A stretch of 64,000 bases of DNA from Mycobacterium marinum (GCF_003391395.1 NZ_CP024190.1:4712001-4776000), one strand, 5' to 3'. Shown: positions 51,961 through 61,138, counted from the stretch's first letter. Notes: generated from the sequence alone by a model not told the origin. A program made the numbers and translations.

Positions 51961-53166
51961 CTAGGCGGCCGACGCCACCGTGACACCGAGGAAGTCCAAG
52001 GCGTTGTCACGCATGATCTTTTGCACCTCTGCCCGGCTGAATCCGGTTAGCTCTTCGGTGAACGCCAGCGGTGACTCCAGCCCTTCACCGTGTGGCCAGT
52101 CCGAGCCGAACAGGATGCGGTCGACCCCGATCCTGTCGGCCAGCACCGTGAGATCTTCCTCGTAGTAGGGCGATATCCAGACATGCTCGCGCAGCGCATC
52201 GACGGGGTCGTTGGGGAACGAGCGCGGGTGCTGATTGGCTAGTTTCTTCAGACGCTTGGCCAGCCTGTGCACCCATTCGGAGCCGTTCTCGATGCTGGCC
52301 ACCCGCAGCGTGGGATGACGATCGAAGACCCCGTGGACGATCAATGACGCCATGGTGTCGTGGATGGCGCGGTCGTCGACGAGGATCTTGTCCAGCGGGT
52401 CGGGCGGAGCCGCGAAGGGCTCGAAGGTTTCCTTGCCTCCCCACATTCCGGCAATCTCGAGATAGCCACTGTCGCCCAAGTGAAACGCCACCGGAACGTT
52501 GGCCTCGGCCAACCGAGCCCAGACCCGGTCGTGCGACCTGTGACCGAGCGACCGGTTCCTGGGGACACCCGGTACCGGAGCCGGACGCACGTGCACCATC
52601 CGGGCGCCTCGCTCGAGCACGAATTCGACTTCCTGGAGCGCCTTCTCGGGGTCGGCCAGCGAGATCATGGGTGCCGCGATGATGCGATGGTCCGGCCGGT
52701 CGAAACCCCAATCCTCGTCCAGCCACAGATTGAACGCATGCAGCGATGCCGCGGTGGCCTCGATGTCCGCCTTGAGCGCCTCCTCGACTCCGCAGCCGAA
52801 GGTCGGGAACATGAAGATCGTCTCGATGCCCTGGCTTTCGACGACGGCGACGCGTGCATCCCGGTCCCGGTATTCGGGACGAAGTTCCAGCTTCTCGACC
52901 TTCATAAGCGATGCCGGGTCTACGCCGTCGGGTATCTCGCCGCGGAACAGCAGGTCCAGGCAGCCCGGAACGATGATCGGGTCAAATGTCGGGTTGGGGA
53001 TGAAGCGGTTGACCCGGTCGCCGATTATCACCTGGGTGTGCCGGCCGTCGGTAACCATTTGCACACCGCGTCTGCGGAACTTCTTGTCCAGATGCCGGGT
53101 GAAGGCGTCCAGGGGCTCGTAGTAGTGGTTGTCGACGTCGATCGCCTTGTAACCCAAGCTGTCCAT
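51961..53166 (-). CDS. Amidohydrolase-2 family metal-dependent hydrolase
   Basis: A 401-residue paralogue of the protein at 21616-22821, with the same length and the shared blocks DVDNHYYEP, VRPAPVPG, SIENGSEWV and FGSDWPHGEG. It has HLGDSGY in place of HASDSGY at mid-barrel. Such proteins often sit in mycobacterial oxygenase and FadE clusters and are thought to hydrolyse or decarboxylate oxidised intermediates. It is the second gene of the six-gene operon, after the hydratase. Confidence 0.83.
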   Translation of the reverse strand: MDSLGYKAIDVDNHYYEPLDAFTRHLDKKFRRRGVQMVTDGRHTQVIIGDRVNRFIPNPTFDPIIVPGCLDLLFRGEIPDGVDPASLMKVEKLELRPEYRDRDARVAVVESQGIETIFMFPTFGCGVEEALKADIEATAASLHAFNLWLDEDWGFDRPDHRIIAAPMISLADPEKALQEVEFVLERGARMVHVRPAPVPGVPRNRSLGHRSHDRVWARLAEANVPVAFHLGDSGYLEIAGMWGGKETFEPFAAPPDPLDKILVDDRAIHDTMASLIVHGVFDRHPTLRVASIENGSEWVHRLAKRLKKLANQHPRSFPNDPVDALREHVWISPYYEEDLTVLADRIGVDRILFGSDWPHGEGLESPLAFTEELTGFSRAEVQKIMRDNALDFLGVTVASAA

Positions 53167-53194
53167 GATCGTCCTTCCCGCAACGCCGAATCGC

Positions 53195-54031
53195 TCAGCG
53201 TTCCGATGAGGTCAGCGACGGAAACTGCGGTGGCCGCTTCTCCAGGAAGCTGACAATTCCCTCGATGACATCCGGCCTCGGCATCGCTTCACGCAGCAGT
53301 ACTTCGGCGTGTGAGGTGGCTTCCACGACATCGCGGGTGGCGTCGCCGTAGACCTGGCGCTTGATCACCGCCATCGAAGATGGTGAACAGTAGCGGGCGA
53401 TGTCTTCGGCGTACTCGAGGGCGCGTGGCATCAACTGTTCGGGGGCGACGACTTCCTTGACCAACCCGAGCTGAGCGGCCTCCCCGGCCAGAAAGGTCCG
53501 ACCGCTCAACAACAGATCGAGCGCGACCGCCCAGCTGGTCAGACGCGGCAAAATCCAGGAGATACCGAACTCTGCGATCAGGCCGCGCCGCGCGAACACC
53601 GCCGCGAACTTTGCCCCGGCCGCGGCGAATCGGACATCACACATCAGCGCCTGGGTCAGGCCGATGCCCACACATGGTCCGTTGATTGCGGCGATCACCG
53701 GTTTGCGCAGCATGGTCACGAAATGGGGTGGGCGTTCACCAACCAGATCGGCCAGGTTGGCGTCCTTCGCCTTCGCCATCGTCTTGTCGCACCCCGCCGC
53801 CGCATCCGCCGACCCAAGATAGGCGCCCGCGCAAAAGCCACGGCCCCGCCCGGTCAGCACGATGACCCTGATACCCGGATCCGCCTCAGCGCGATCGATC
53901 GCCGTGTAGAACCCGGCGGCAAGGTCGGGCCCCCAGGCGTTGAGGCGATCGGGCCGATTGAACGTGATGATCGCGACGCCGCCCGGCGTCGCTTCGTAGA
54001 GGACTGCGCCTTGCGCATCAGCAGCGCTCAT
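53195..54031 (-). CDS. Enoyl-CoA hydratase/isomerase (crotonase family)
   Basis: A 278-residue crotonase-fold protein from the ATG at 54031, which has GAGGAG before it; an ATG two codons earlier is also present. Oxyanion-hole segments are RGRGFCAGAYLGS and INGPCVGIGLTQALMCD. The usual catalytic acid stretch reads ARRGLIAEFGISWILPRL, with a Glu in AEFG. It is first in the minus-strand operon down to 47217. The 19-bp palindrome copy at 54076-54094 lies 45 bases upstream of its start. Confidence 0.85.
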   Translation of the reverse strand: MSAADAQGAVLYEATPGGVAIITFNRPDRLNAWGPDLAAGFYTAIDRAEADPGIRVIVLTGRGRGFCAGAYLGSADAAAGCDKTMAKAKDANLADLVGERPPHFVTMLRKPVIAAINGPCVGIGLTQALMCDVRFAAAGAKFAAVFARRGLIAEFGISWILPRLTSWAVALDLLLSGRTFLAGEAAQLGLVKEVVAPEQLMPRALEYAEDIARYCSPSSMAVIKRQVYGDATRDVVEATSHAEVLLREAMPRPDVIEGIVSFLEKRPPQFPSLTSSER

Positions 54032-54075
54032 CTGCATCTCCTCACCGCTGCCGGCCGACCGCGACCCATATACGC

Positions 54076-54094
54076 ATACTGTATACCTATCGGT
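54076..54094. promoter_or_regulatory. 19-bp palindrome copy upstream of the hydratase operon
   Basis: TACTGTATACCTATCGGTA keeps the perfect left half TACTGTA and the terminal GTA of the palindrome (12 of 19 positions). Its reverse complement TACCGATAGGTATACAGTA is close to the copy at 55973-55991. It lies 45 bases before the first gene of the six-gene operon. Confidence 0.45.
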
Positions 54095-54525
54095 ACCGCA
54101 TTCTACAACCGCCGCCGCAGGTCACCGGCCTGCAGCGGAACAGCGAATTGTGCCGCACCGGAGGGCAACTTATGACCCGGCCAGACCATCGACTTTGCCC
54201 CCCTCGGACACCTCAGTACAGCGAATCCACGCGTGCGCCAGGGGTGTGATCGACTGACGCGCCGGCACACTCCATCGACGGTTGAGGCCTTCGCCAGCGA
54301 CCCACCCCGCATCTCGGCGAACTCATCGGGGTCGAAATCCGCCCCGCCTAGCCCACGGCAACATCACCAAATCGCTCCTTCGCGGCTACCTTTCGGCATC
54401 CCTTGCGCCACGTCGACCGTTGCCATAGTCAATTCTGTTGCACGTAAATATATTCCATCCGAGGACTCGCCCCGCGCAAAAGCTCGGCGCTAGCGCGCGG
54501 ACCCCGGGACACGCCACGGTGGCGG
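54095..54525. other. Non-coding gap
   Basis: About 430 bases separate the hydratase promoter from the end of the acetyltransferase gene. Short frames are present, but none has a ribosome site or a recognisable product. I see nothing definite in it. Confidence 0.4.
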
Positions 54526-55083
54526 CTAATACGGATTGGTCGCGGGCCGGGTCGCGGACCGTTCCAGCACGCCCGGATCGCCCCACGCCCCTTCCGGCCG
54601 CAACAACAGATAGGGGTCGCTCGCCAGCGTGATGGCGTCGGACCTCGGCCGTTTCTCGCACATCATTTCCACATATTCATGATCGGAGAAAACAAGTTTG
54701 GCCCCTTTCCGCATGGGCTTGAACCCGAACTTCTCCCAAAAGTGCACAAGCCGCACCTGAGCATGGCCGAAGATTGCAGTGAAGCCCTTGCGGGTCGCCA
54801 CATCAAACGACAACTCAATCATCGTGTTCACGACGTCAGAATTGCAGTACTGCGGGAGCACGCAAACACGTTCAAACTTTGCGAACTCCGCGAACCAGCG
54901 TACGCGCATCGTCCCGGCCGGTCGGCCTTCGACAAAACCCAGAATATGAGTGGCACAGAAATCGTTGCCATCAAATTCTTCCTCGTAAGGACATTCTTGC
55001 TCCGACATGAACACGGCGGAACGAATCGCAAAAGCTTCTGCCAGGCGATCATGCGTGACAACCACGGAGGCGGACAAGTTCAC
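54526..55083 (-). CDS. GNAT-family N-acyltransferase
   Basis: A 185-residue GCN5-related acyltransferase. The N-terminal fold reads EAFAIRSAVFMSEQECPYEEEFDGNDFCATHILGFVEGRPAGTMRVRWFAEFAKFERVCVL, the acyl-CoA-binding part, followed by QYCNSDVVNTMIELSF and a C-terminal extension of about 40 residues. The VFMSEQ-PYEEEFDGND block is typical of GNATs acting on small metabolites. The GTG at 55083 overlaps the stop of a small frame upstream (GTGA). The target molecule is unknown. Confidence 0.72.
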   Translation of the reverse strand: MNLSASVVVTHDRLAEAFAIRSAVFMSEQECPYEEEFDGNDFCATHILGFVEGRPAGTMRVRWFAEFAKFERVCVLPQYCNSDVVNTMIELSFDVATRKGFTAIFGHAQVRLVHFWEKFGFKPMRKGAKLVFSDHEYVEMMCEKRPRSDAITLASDPYLLLRPEGAWGDPGVLERSATRPATNPY

Positions 55084-55325
55084 GGCGATACAGCTCGCAC
55101 CGAGTTGGACACTCCAACCGCACGCTCGGGACGCTCTACCCGGTAGAGCTGGCCTGCGGATACGCCACTCTGCCCCTGCGCCAGAAAGCCGTAGCCCTGA
55201 GCGGCGTTCACGCCGTCCGTCGTTGCGGCGGTCGTGAACATCGGTGCACTCAGGGTTTCCGCACCCGCGGCAAAGACGAAAAGCCACGTCACGATGCGCG
55301 AAATCCCGCGCACCGTCAGCAACAT
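55080..55325 (-). CDS. Small putative secreted peptide upstream of the GNAT gene
   Basis: An 81-residue frame whose stop overlaps the GTG of the acetyltransferase gene. It begins MLLTVRGISRIVTWLFVFAAGAETLSAP, which looks like a signal peptide with a basic n-region and hydrophobic core. The remainder is Gly/Ala/Val-rich (NAAQGYGFLAQGQSGVSAG). There is no strong ribosome site. The coupling and the signal-like start support a real gene; the lack of a known family argues for caution. Confidence 0.35.
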   Translation of the reverse strand: MLLTVRGISRIVTWLFVFAAGAETLSAPMFTTAATTDGVNAAQGYGFLAQGQSGVSAGQLYRVERPERAVGVSNSVRAVSP

Positions 55326-55972
55326 GACCCAGACGTAAAGTGCTGCGGGCTGGCAGAGTAGCCGAACTACGGCGAGTCGCCCACCGAAGAATTTGCCGCG
55401 GTCGCGGTTGTCAACCTGTTCCGGTCGCCGACGACCACGCGGCCCAGGGCCAACGACCAGATGCTGTCACGCGCTGAGGCATTCGTCACGGATGCGCTGC
55501 CGCGACGGCCTCACATCGCCGTTGTGCCGGCGCCCACTACCGGCGATGAGGCGCAACCAAGATCGGTGATCTTCCCGCTCCATCGTTGCGCCACAAGAAA
55601 TTCGGCCCTATCATCGCCGCGCAACACTGCGGGAAGGCGTCTCGTTGGAGGCGGCGCGGCCCTGCTGGGCGATAGTACATTCACCGGCGACCACGCGCTC
55701 GTTGCGTGCAATGAGACCGCTGGCGCGCCCTACCAGCGACCGGATCGGGCCGTACTCGAGCCCACCGTCCCGGTGCCGCGGGGTCGGTAGCTGAGCGGGC
55801 AACCCAGCACTCGGGTCAGACTGGGTTGTCGATAGCCAAACCCACAATCCCCCGACTAGATCGGCACCGCCTTCGCCGCAGCGGTCGTTTGGTTACCTCC
55901 GGCACAGCGCACTGCGCCACCGCGCCCGCACTCTATCGTGTTCACCCGCGCGCCGCTGGATACCAAAGTGCC
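55326..55972. other. Non-coding gap
   Basis: Together with the next 220 bases this leaves roughly 870 bases without a gene between the small peptide and the TetR gene. I recognise no protein on either strand. Only the palindrome copy at 55973-55991 stands out. Confidence 0.4.
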
Positions 55973-55991
55973 TACGATAGGCATTACAGTA
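55973..55991. promoter_or_regulatory. 19-bp palindrome copy upstream of the TetR gene
   Basis: TACGATAGGCATTACAGTA matches TACTGTAATAATTACAGTA at 14 of 19 positions, with the right half ATTACAGTA perfect. It lies about 200 bases before the TetR start and suggests that the regulator controls its own gene through the same motif as the catabolic operons. Confidence 0.5.
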
Positions 55992-56194
55992 ATAAAGGTA
56001 AGGCCGCCCGAAGCAGTGCGGAGACGCTCCCACCTGGCATTACCGCATAGCTGTCGCCCTCAGCGATCGGCCCGCCCCCGGTAAGGTTGACGGTCAGGCT
56101 TGGCGACGACACGTCATCGTATACACAGGTCGGAGTGCAACTGCCGGTAGGTTCGTCCGGTGGCACGGCTTGGGATCGCACACGCAGGAGATTG

Positions 56195-56998
56195 ATGGAG
56201 GTGCCGGTAGTGGCAAAGCGGGCAGCCGCCGACAAACGTCAACGACGCGAACGCGGTTCGATCAATCCCGATGACATCATCAGCGGCGCGTTCGAGCTTG
56301 CCGAGCAGGTATCGATCGACAACCTGAGCATGCCAATGCTGGGCAAACATCTTGGGGTCGGCGTTACCAGCATCTACTGGTACTTCCGCAAGAAGGACGA
56401 CCTGCTCAATGCGATGACCGACCGCGCCTTGAGCAAGTACGTGTTCGCCACTCCCTACGTGGAGGCCAACGACTGGCGCGAGACGTTACGCAACCACGCC
56501 CGTCTGATGCGTAAGACCTTCATGGGCAACCCAATACTGTGCGATCTGATTCTGATCAGGTCAGCCCTGAGTCCCAAGGCCGCCCGACTGGGCGCGCAAG
56601 AGATGGAGCGGGCAATCGCGAATCTGGTGGAGGCGGGGCTATCCCCCGAGGACGCCTTCGACACCTATGCCGCGGTCTCGATACACGTGCGCGGATCAGT
56701 GGTGCTGCACCGGCTTTACGAGAAGACCCAGTCGGCCGACAGCGGCCCACGGGCAATCGAAGACGCCATGAACATCGACCCGCTGACCACACCGCTGCTT
56801 GCGCAAGTCAGCGGAAAGGGACACCGGATTGCGACCCCCGATGAGGCCAACTTCGAATACGGCCTTGATTGCATTCTCGACCACGCCGGCAGGTTGATCG
56901 ACGAACGGGCCAAAGCCGCCAAGTCGGCCCCGTCGCGGCCGCGCAAGGCGGCCAAGCCACCAGCGCCGCGAACCCGGGCAAAGGCCACGACGCGTTAG
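56195..56998 (+). CDS. TetR-family transcriptional regulator
   Basis: A 267-residue TetR regulator. The N-terminal helix-turn-helix spans about residues 25-70 (PDDIISGAFELAEQVSIDNLSMPMLGKHLGVGVTSIYWYFRKKDDLL). A helical ligand domain runs to about 240, and the last 30 residues are Lys/Ala/Pro/Arg-rich like a non-specific DNA-binding tail. Two starts are plausible: ATG at 56195 after AGGAG, or GTG at 56210 after GGAGGT. It lies amid acyl-CoA catabolism genes with the palindrome upstream, so it is the best candidate for the regulator of the 19-bp sites. The ligand is probably an acyl-CoA intermediate, by analogy with KstR-type proteins. Confidence 0.82.
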   Translation: MEVPVVAKRAAADKRQRRERGSINPDDIISGAFELAEQVSIDNLSMPMLGKHLGVGVTSIYWYFRKKDDLLNAMTDRALSKYVFATPYVEANDWRETLRNHARLMRKTFMGNPILCDLILIRSALSPKAARLGAQEMERAIANLVEAGLSPEDAFDTYAAVSIHVRGSVVLHRLYEKTQSADSGPRAIEDAMNIDPLTTPLLAQVSGKGHRIATPDEANFEYGLDCILDHAGRLIDERAKAAKSAPSRPRKAAKPPAPRTRAKATTR

Positions 56999-57010
56999 AC
57001 CTTTCGGATA

Positions 57011-57907
57011 TCAGGACTCGGGCTCGGGCACGTGAAAGTGCTCGTCACGCAGCCGGAATGCCTCCTTCGTTCCGTGCTCGGCCCGCGTTTTGACGAAATT
57101 GAACTCCCCCAGCGCGAACTGCAAGTTGGTGCCGAAGGCGTGGAAGAGATAGCTGGCGACTTCCTCACCCGCGTATGCCTGCGTCTGCTCAACCAGCCGA
57201 AAGGCCTCTTTGGCGATGACGATGCCGTCGGCGGGCATCTTTGCCGCCTTCTCTGCCCAGTACCGGGCTCGGGCCGCCATGGAGCCGGAATCGCAGGTGT
57301 CGGTGAAGATTCCAAGATGTTCGACGTCACCCGCTTCAATAATGTCACCGGTGAGCAGTAGCCGGCGGGCCAACACCGGCCCCAGCCGGTGAAAGAACAT
57401 GTGCAGACTGCCCAGCGCAGGCCCCAGGAATCGCGTTGCCGGCATACCGATTCGGGCGTTGCGCGCGATCACTGAGATGTCGGTCATCAGGGCCATCTCG
57501 AAACCTCCCCCCAGCGCATGGCCCGCGATCTCACCCACCGTGACCTTCGGAAAGCCCATGAGGTTGTGGTAGAAGCTGAATGACCTGCGGTCCACGGTAA
57601 GTCGGCGACGTTGGCTAGGACGCCGCTGGGTTGGCGGATCCGCGGCCGGGGCGTCAGCCTCGCCGTACCACCCGTAGGCGTTATTCATGTCAGCGCCGGC
57701 GCTAAAGACCCCGCCGGTGCCACGCAAGATGACGACGGTGAGATCGTCATCCGCGGCAACGCGGTCCAGGTAGCCGGCAATGGCATCACGCATCGCCGCG
57801 TCATATGCATTGCGCCTCGTGGGGTTGTTCAGCGTGATGGTCGCGATTCTCGTAACCGGTTCCGCCTCGAACTGCACACGGTCATCCGGGCCGTCTGCGG
57901 CGGTCAT
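57011..57907 (-). CDS. Enoyl-CoA hydratase/isomerase (crotonase family)
   Basis: A 298-residue crotonase-fold protein with oxyanion segments RGTGGVFSAGADMNN and IAGHALGGGFEMALMTD, and MPATRFLGPALGSLHMFFHRLG in the active-site region. An insertion of about 25 residues after ADM (WYGEADAPAADPPTQRRPSQRRRL) lengthens it. Its ATG overlaps the stop of the upstream thioesterase by 4 bases, so the two are coupled. It could hydrate an enoyl-CoA or act as an isomerase or hydrolase; the family is broad. Confidence 0.84.
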   Translation of the reverse strand: MTAADGPDDRVQFEAEPVTRIATITLNNPTRRNAYDAAMRDAIAGYLDRVAADDDLTVVILRGTGGVFSAGADMNNAYGWYGEADAPAADPPTQRRPSQRRRLTVDRRSFSFYHNLMGFPKVTVGEIAGHALGGGFEMALMTDISVIARNARIGMPATRFLGPALGSLHMFFHRLGPVLARRLLLTGDIIEAGDVEHLGIFTDTCDSGSMAARARYWAEKAAKMPADGIVIAKEAFRLVEQTQAYAGEEVASYLFHAFGTNLQFALGEFNFVKTRAEHGTKEAFRLRDEHFHVPEPES

Positions 57908-58578
57908 GAGCCAGATACCTTTCGCCGTCGCCCGAATTGATACGCCGCCAACTCTTCCGGTCGCGATGCCAATGTCTGGACTTCGCCGGTGCAGAGCAGT
58001 TGTTCATCGACCATCACCCGCGCCTTCGAGGAGATGCCTTGGTCCGTCACCGATCTCGTGATGTCGAACCGCAGGTGGGTCAGTATTGGTGTAGGTCTGC
58101 GGAAGGTCAGTGCCAGGGAGCGGGTCTTGCCGGAAAGCCCACTGACGCAGTTGTGATGCTGGATGACGCAGTCGAAGAAGACACCAAGAAATCCGCCGTG
58201 CACCAGACCCGGCGGGCCCTCGTAGACCAACGGGAAATTGACCCCGCCGGCCGCGCGCTCGGGATCGAGTTGATCGAACTTGTATTCGGGAAAACACGGG
58301 TTGTAGGCGCCGATGTCAGTCGCGTGATTGAGGTAGACGCGGTTGCCGTCCGCATCCGGACCGATGCGCGCGGCATTGTCCGGGGCGGCCGCGGCCAGCT
58401 CACGTTCCCACTCGCAGCACTGCGCGAGCATGGCATCAACCGTGGGATGTGGGTGTTCCATCGCCAGCAACAGCGAGGTGAGGCGACGGATGACACCCGC
58501 GGCGGCGACGGTCTGGGCCAGCGGCGACTCGCCGAACCTGGCATCACCGGCAGCCGCCCGAGGTTCGCCTTGGGCCAT
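57904..58578 (-). CDS. PaaI-type hotdog acyl-CoA thioesterase
   Basis: A 224-residue hotdog protein from the ATG at 58578 (GAGGG upstream; GTG/ATG variants five codons earlier). The core block is PPGLVHGGFLGVFFDCVIQHHN, with intact HGG, followed by RSLALTFRRPTPILTHLRFDI and VMVDEQLLCTGEVQTLA. About 100 N-terminal residues are helical. Coupled to the downstream hydratase by overlap. The divergent promoter region with the hydratase at 58698 contains a palindrome copy. Confidence 0.8.
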   Translation of the reverse strand: MAQGEPRAAAGDARFGESPLAQTVAAAGVIRRLTSLLLAMEHPHPTVDAMLAQCCEWERELAAAAPDNAARIGPDADGNRVYLNHATDIGAYNPCFPEYKFDQLDPERAAGGVNFPLVYEGPPGLVHGGFLGVFFDCVIQHHNCVSGLSGKTRSLALTFRRPTPILTHLRFDITRSVTDQGISSKARVMVDEQLLCTGEVQTLASRPEELAAYQFGRRRKVSGS

Positions 58579-58653
58579 GCGTCCCTCTTTCACCGGGATG
58601 TTCCGTCAGCAATGTTTCCTTGCTAACTTATACAGCGTAGCAATCGTATTGCC

Positions 58654-58672
58654 TACTGTATGGGTAACGATA
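58654..58672. promoter_or_regulatory. 19-bp palindrome copy between divergent operons
   Basis: TACTGTATGGGTAACGATA keeps the perfect left half and matches the palindrome at 12 of 19 positions. The 12 bases TTGCCTACTGTA at 58649-58660 are identical to those before the perfect copy at 44693. It lies between the thioesterase gene (minus) and the hydratase gene (plus). Confidence 0.45.
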
Positions 58673-58697
58673 TGGCGGAGAAAGGCCGGATTCGACG

Positions 58698-59517
58698 GTG
58701 AGTCTCGAGGCCGACTCGGCCGGGCCCGAGGGGTCGGTGACATCGCGCCGCGATGGCACCCTGCTGCGAATCACGCTCGATCGACCTTCACGGCGTAATT
58801 CGTTGACTCAGAACATGATCGAGATGTTGCTCGATACGCTGGGCGCCGCCGCCACTGACGATTCGCTGCGTGCGATTCTGATCCGGGGTGCCGGTGCCGA
58901 TTTTCTGCGCCGGCGCCGATTGGGTCGCGGCCAGCACCGGCACCCAACGCCCTCGCACCGGCGACCTGCTAAGGCGAATTCCGCACGCCGCGCACCGCGT
59001 CATCGAACTCCTGCACACCATCCACCTCCCGGTCGTGTGCGGTGTCCAAGGGTGGGCTGCCGGGCTGGGCGCCAACCTGGCGCTCGCCGCCGACTTCACC
59101 GTGGCCAGCAGTGATGCCACGTTCTGGGAACCTTTCGTAGTCCGCGGGTTCAGCCCGGACTCGGGATCTACCTGGCTGCTGCCGCGCCTGGTCGGCTTGG
59201 CCCGGGCCCGGCGGATGCTGCTGCTTGGCGAGCAGGTGACCGCGCCCGAGGCAGCCGACTGGGGCTTGATCCACCAAGTCGTCGATGCGACGGCCCTCGA
59301 CAGCGCGGTCGACGAGCTGCTCACCCGACTGTCTTGCGGGCCGACTGTTGCGATCGGGCTTGCCAAGCAGGCCCTGAACCACGGCCAGCACGCAACCCTG
59401 ACCGAGTCGATGACACATGAACTGTTCAACCTCGAACTAACTTGTCGGACATCCGATTTCAAAGAGGGTTTGACCGCAGTCCGGCAACATCACACGCCGA
59501 AATTCGAGGGACGATGA
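58698..59517 (+). pseudogene. Enoyl-CoA hydratase, frameshifted
   Basis: The start region (GTG at 58698, with TLLRITLDRPSRRNSLTQNMIEMLLDTL ... RAILIRGAGADF) and the rest of the protein (FCAGADWVAAST ... VQGWAAGLGANLALAADFTV ... to TGA at 59517) are in different frames. The break is in TTTTC at 58901-58905, where TTC would be expected, so one T is extra. Removing it gives an uninterrupted 272-residue crotonase with both oxyanion segments. It begins a run of three hydratases and two CoA ligases on the plus strand. Either inactivated or an assembly error. Confidence 0.85.
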
Positions 59518-60332
59518 CCATGCCTGGCGACGCGTTCGACACCATCGGCTGCGAGCTCGACGGACACACCGCCACCATCACGCTCAACCGACCTCACGCC
59601 CTCAACGCGCTGAGTCCACACATGATCACCGAGTTGCGAGCCGCCTACGCCGAAGCCGAAGGTAACGACCGGGTGTGGCTGACCATCGTCACCGGCACGG
59701 GTCGCGCCTTCTGCACCGGGGCGGACGTGAAGGCCATTCCAGGTGACGGCAAGGTGATCTACGAGCGGCCCTACCTGGCAACCTACGAACAGTGGGAGGC
59801 GCCCCAAGAAGGTACGCCGCCATTTCGCAGCATGGCCAAACCCGTACTGACCGCAGTAAACGGCATCTGCTGCGGTGCCGGACTGGACTGGGTCACTACA
59901 TCGGACATCGTCATCGCGTCGGAGGCAGCAACGTTCTTCGACCCACACGTCAGCATCAGCCTGGTGGCCGGGCGTGAGCTGGTAAGGCTGGCCCGAGTGC
60001 TACCGCGATCGGTCGCGCTGAGGATGGCGCTGGTCGGCAAGCACGAGCGGATGGATGCGAGGCGCGCCTTCGACCTCGGCTTGATCAGCGAGGTGGTCGA
60101 GGACGACCGGCTGCTCGCGCGGGCACACGAGATCGCCGATATGGTCAACCGCAATGCCCCGCTGGCCGTCCGGGGTACTCGCCTGGCCATTCTCAAAGGG
60201 ATCGACCTGCCGCTACACGAAGCCGAGATGCTCGCCGAGGCATTCCGCGAGCGGGTACTGCGGACCCGGGATGCGCTCGAAGGCCCCAGAGCCTTCGCGG
60301 AGAAGCGAGACCCGGATTGGCAATGCCAGTGA
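59514..60332 (+). CDS. Enoyl-CoA hydratase/isomerase (crotonase family)
   Basis: A 272-residue crotonase-fold protein. Its ATG overlaps the TGA of the preceding hydratase (ATGA). Oxyanion segments are TGTGRAFCTGADVKA and VNGICCGAGLDWVTTSDIV, and FDPHVSISLVAGRELVRLARVLPR is in the active-site stretch. The fold is complete and uninterrupted. With its neighbours it forms a triplet of hydratases, which suggests successive hydration steps or one hydratase and two isomerase- or hydrolase-type relatives. Confidence 0.86.
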   Translation: MTMPGDAFDTIGCELDGHTATITLNRPHALNALSPHMITELRAAYAEAEGNDRVWLTIVTGTGRAFCTGADVKAIPGDGKVIYERPYLATYEQWEAPQEGTPPFRSMAKPVLTAVNGICCGAGLDWVTTSDIVIASEAATFFDPHVSISLVAGRELVRLARVLPRSVALRMALVGKHERMDARRAFDLGLISEVVEDDRLLARAHEIADMVNRNAPLAVRGTRLAILKGIDLPLHEAEMLAEAFRERVLRTRDALEGPRAFAEKRDPDWQCQ

Positions 60333-61138
60333 CACCGCAGCGGTCCGAGAAACCGGACTTCACAACCATCCTGGTCGACGTCAACACCACCGACCACGTC
60401 GCCACCATCACGCTGCATGGGCCCGAGCAACTCAACGCGTTCAACCGCACCATGTGCGAAGAGATGGCAGCGGCCTGGCACCTGATCAAACACGACGAAT
60501 CGGTGCACGCGGTGGTATTGCGGGCGGCCGGCAGCCGTGCGTTCAGTGCGGGTCTCGACATCAAGACTCCGTACGGACAACCCAAAAATATCTGGAACCA
60601 TGAGGATCCCGGCGAGTTCCTGAGCCCGAAATGGCAGAAGATGTGGAAGCCCGTGGTGTGCGCCGTTCAAGGCATGTGCACCGCGGGCGCGTTCTACTTC
60701 ATCAATGAGTCCGACGTCGTCATCTGCTCCACAGGGGCAACATTCTTCGACTCGCACGTCTCGGCGGGTCTGGTCTGCGCGCTGGAGCCGATTGGCTTGA
60801 TGCGGCGGATCGGCCTGGGCGAGACGCTGCGAATCGCCCTGATGGGCAACGACGAACGGGTCGGCGCCGAAACCGCACTAAGGATCGGTTTGGTATCCGA
60901 AGTGGTCGCGCCACAGCGGTTATGGGAGCGGGCACACGAGATCGCGGCGACGATCGCCGCCAAGCCGCCCTCCGCGACGCAGGGCACCGTGAAAGCGATC
61001 TGGGAGTCGCTGGACAAGCCCTACCGCGCCGCGGTGGAGCAGGGGCTGATCCACACCCGACTGGGCAACCCACTGGGCAGGGCCGAACTGGCCGACCTAC
61101 CGCCCCGTCCTGACGGCAGCGAACCGAAGACTCGTTGA
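60323..61138 (+). CDS. Enoyl-CoA hydratase/isomerase (crotonase family)
   Basis: A 271-residue crotonase-fold protein starting at an ATG at 60323 that overlaps the previous gene by 10 bases; a GTG at 60329 is an alternative. Oxyanion segments are AAGSRAFSAGLDIKT and VQGMCTAGAFYFINESDVV. The active-site stretch is FDSHVSAGLVCALEPIGLMRRIG. It resembles the preceding hydratase (FFDxHVS), so a tandem duplication is possible. The next gene starts in its stop codon (TGATG). Confidence 0.85.
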   Translation: MPVTPQRSEKPDFTTILVDVNTTDHVATITLHGPEQLNAFNRTMCEEMAAAWHLIKHDESVHAVVLRAAGSRAFSAGLDIKTPYGQPKNIWNHEDPGEFLSPKWQKMWKPVVCAVQGMCTAGAFYFINESDVVICSTGATFFDSHVSAGLVCALEPIGLMRRIGLGETLRIALMGNDERVGAETALRIGLVSEVVAPQRLWERAHEIAATIAAKPPSATQGTVKAIWESLDKPYRAAVEQGLIHTRLGNPLGRAELADLPPRPDGSEPKTR

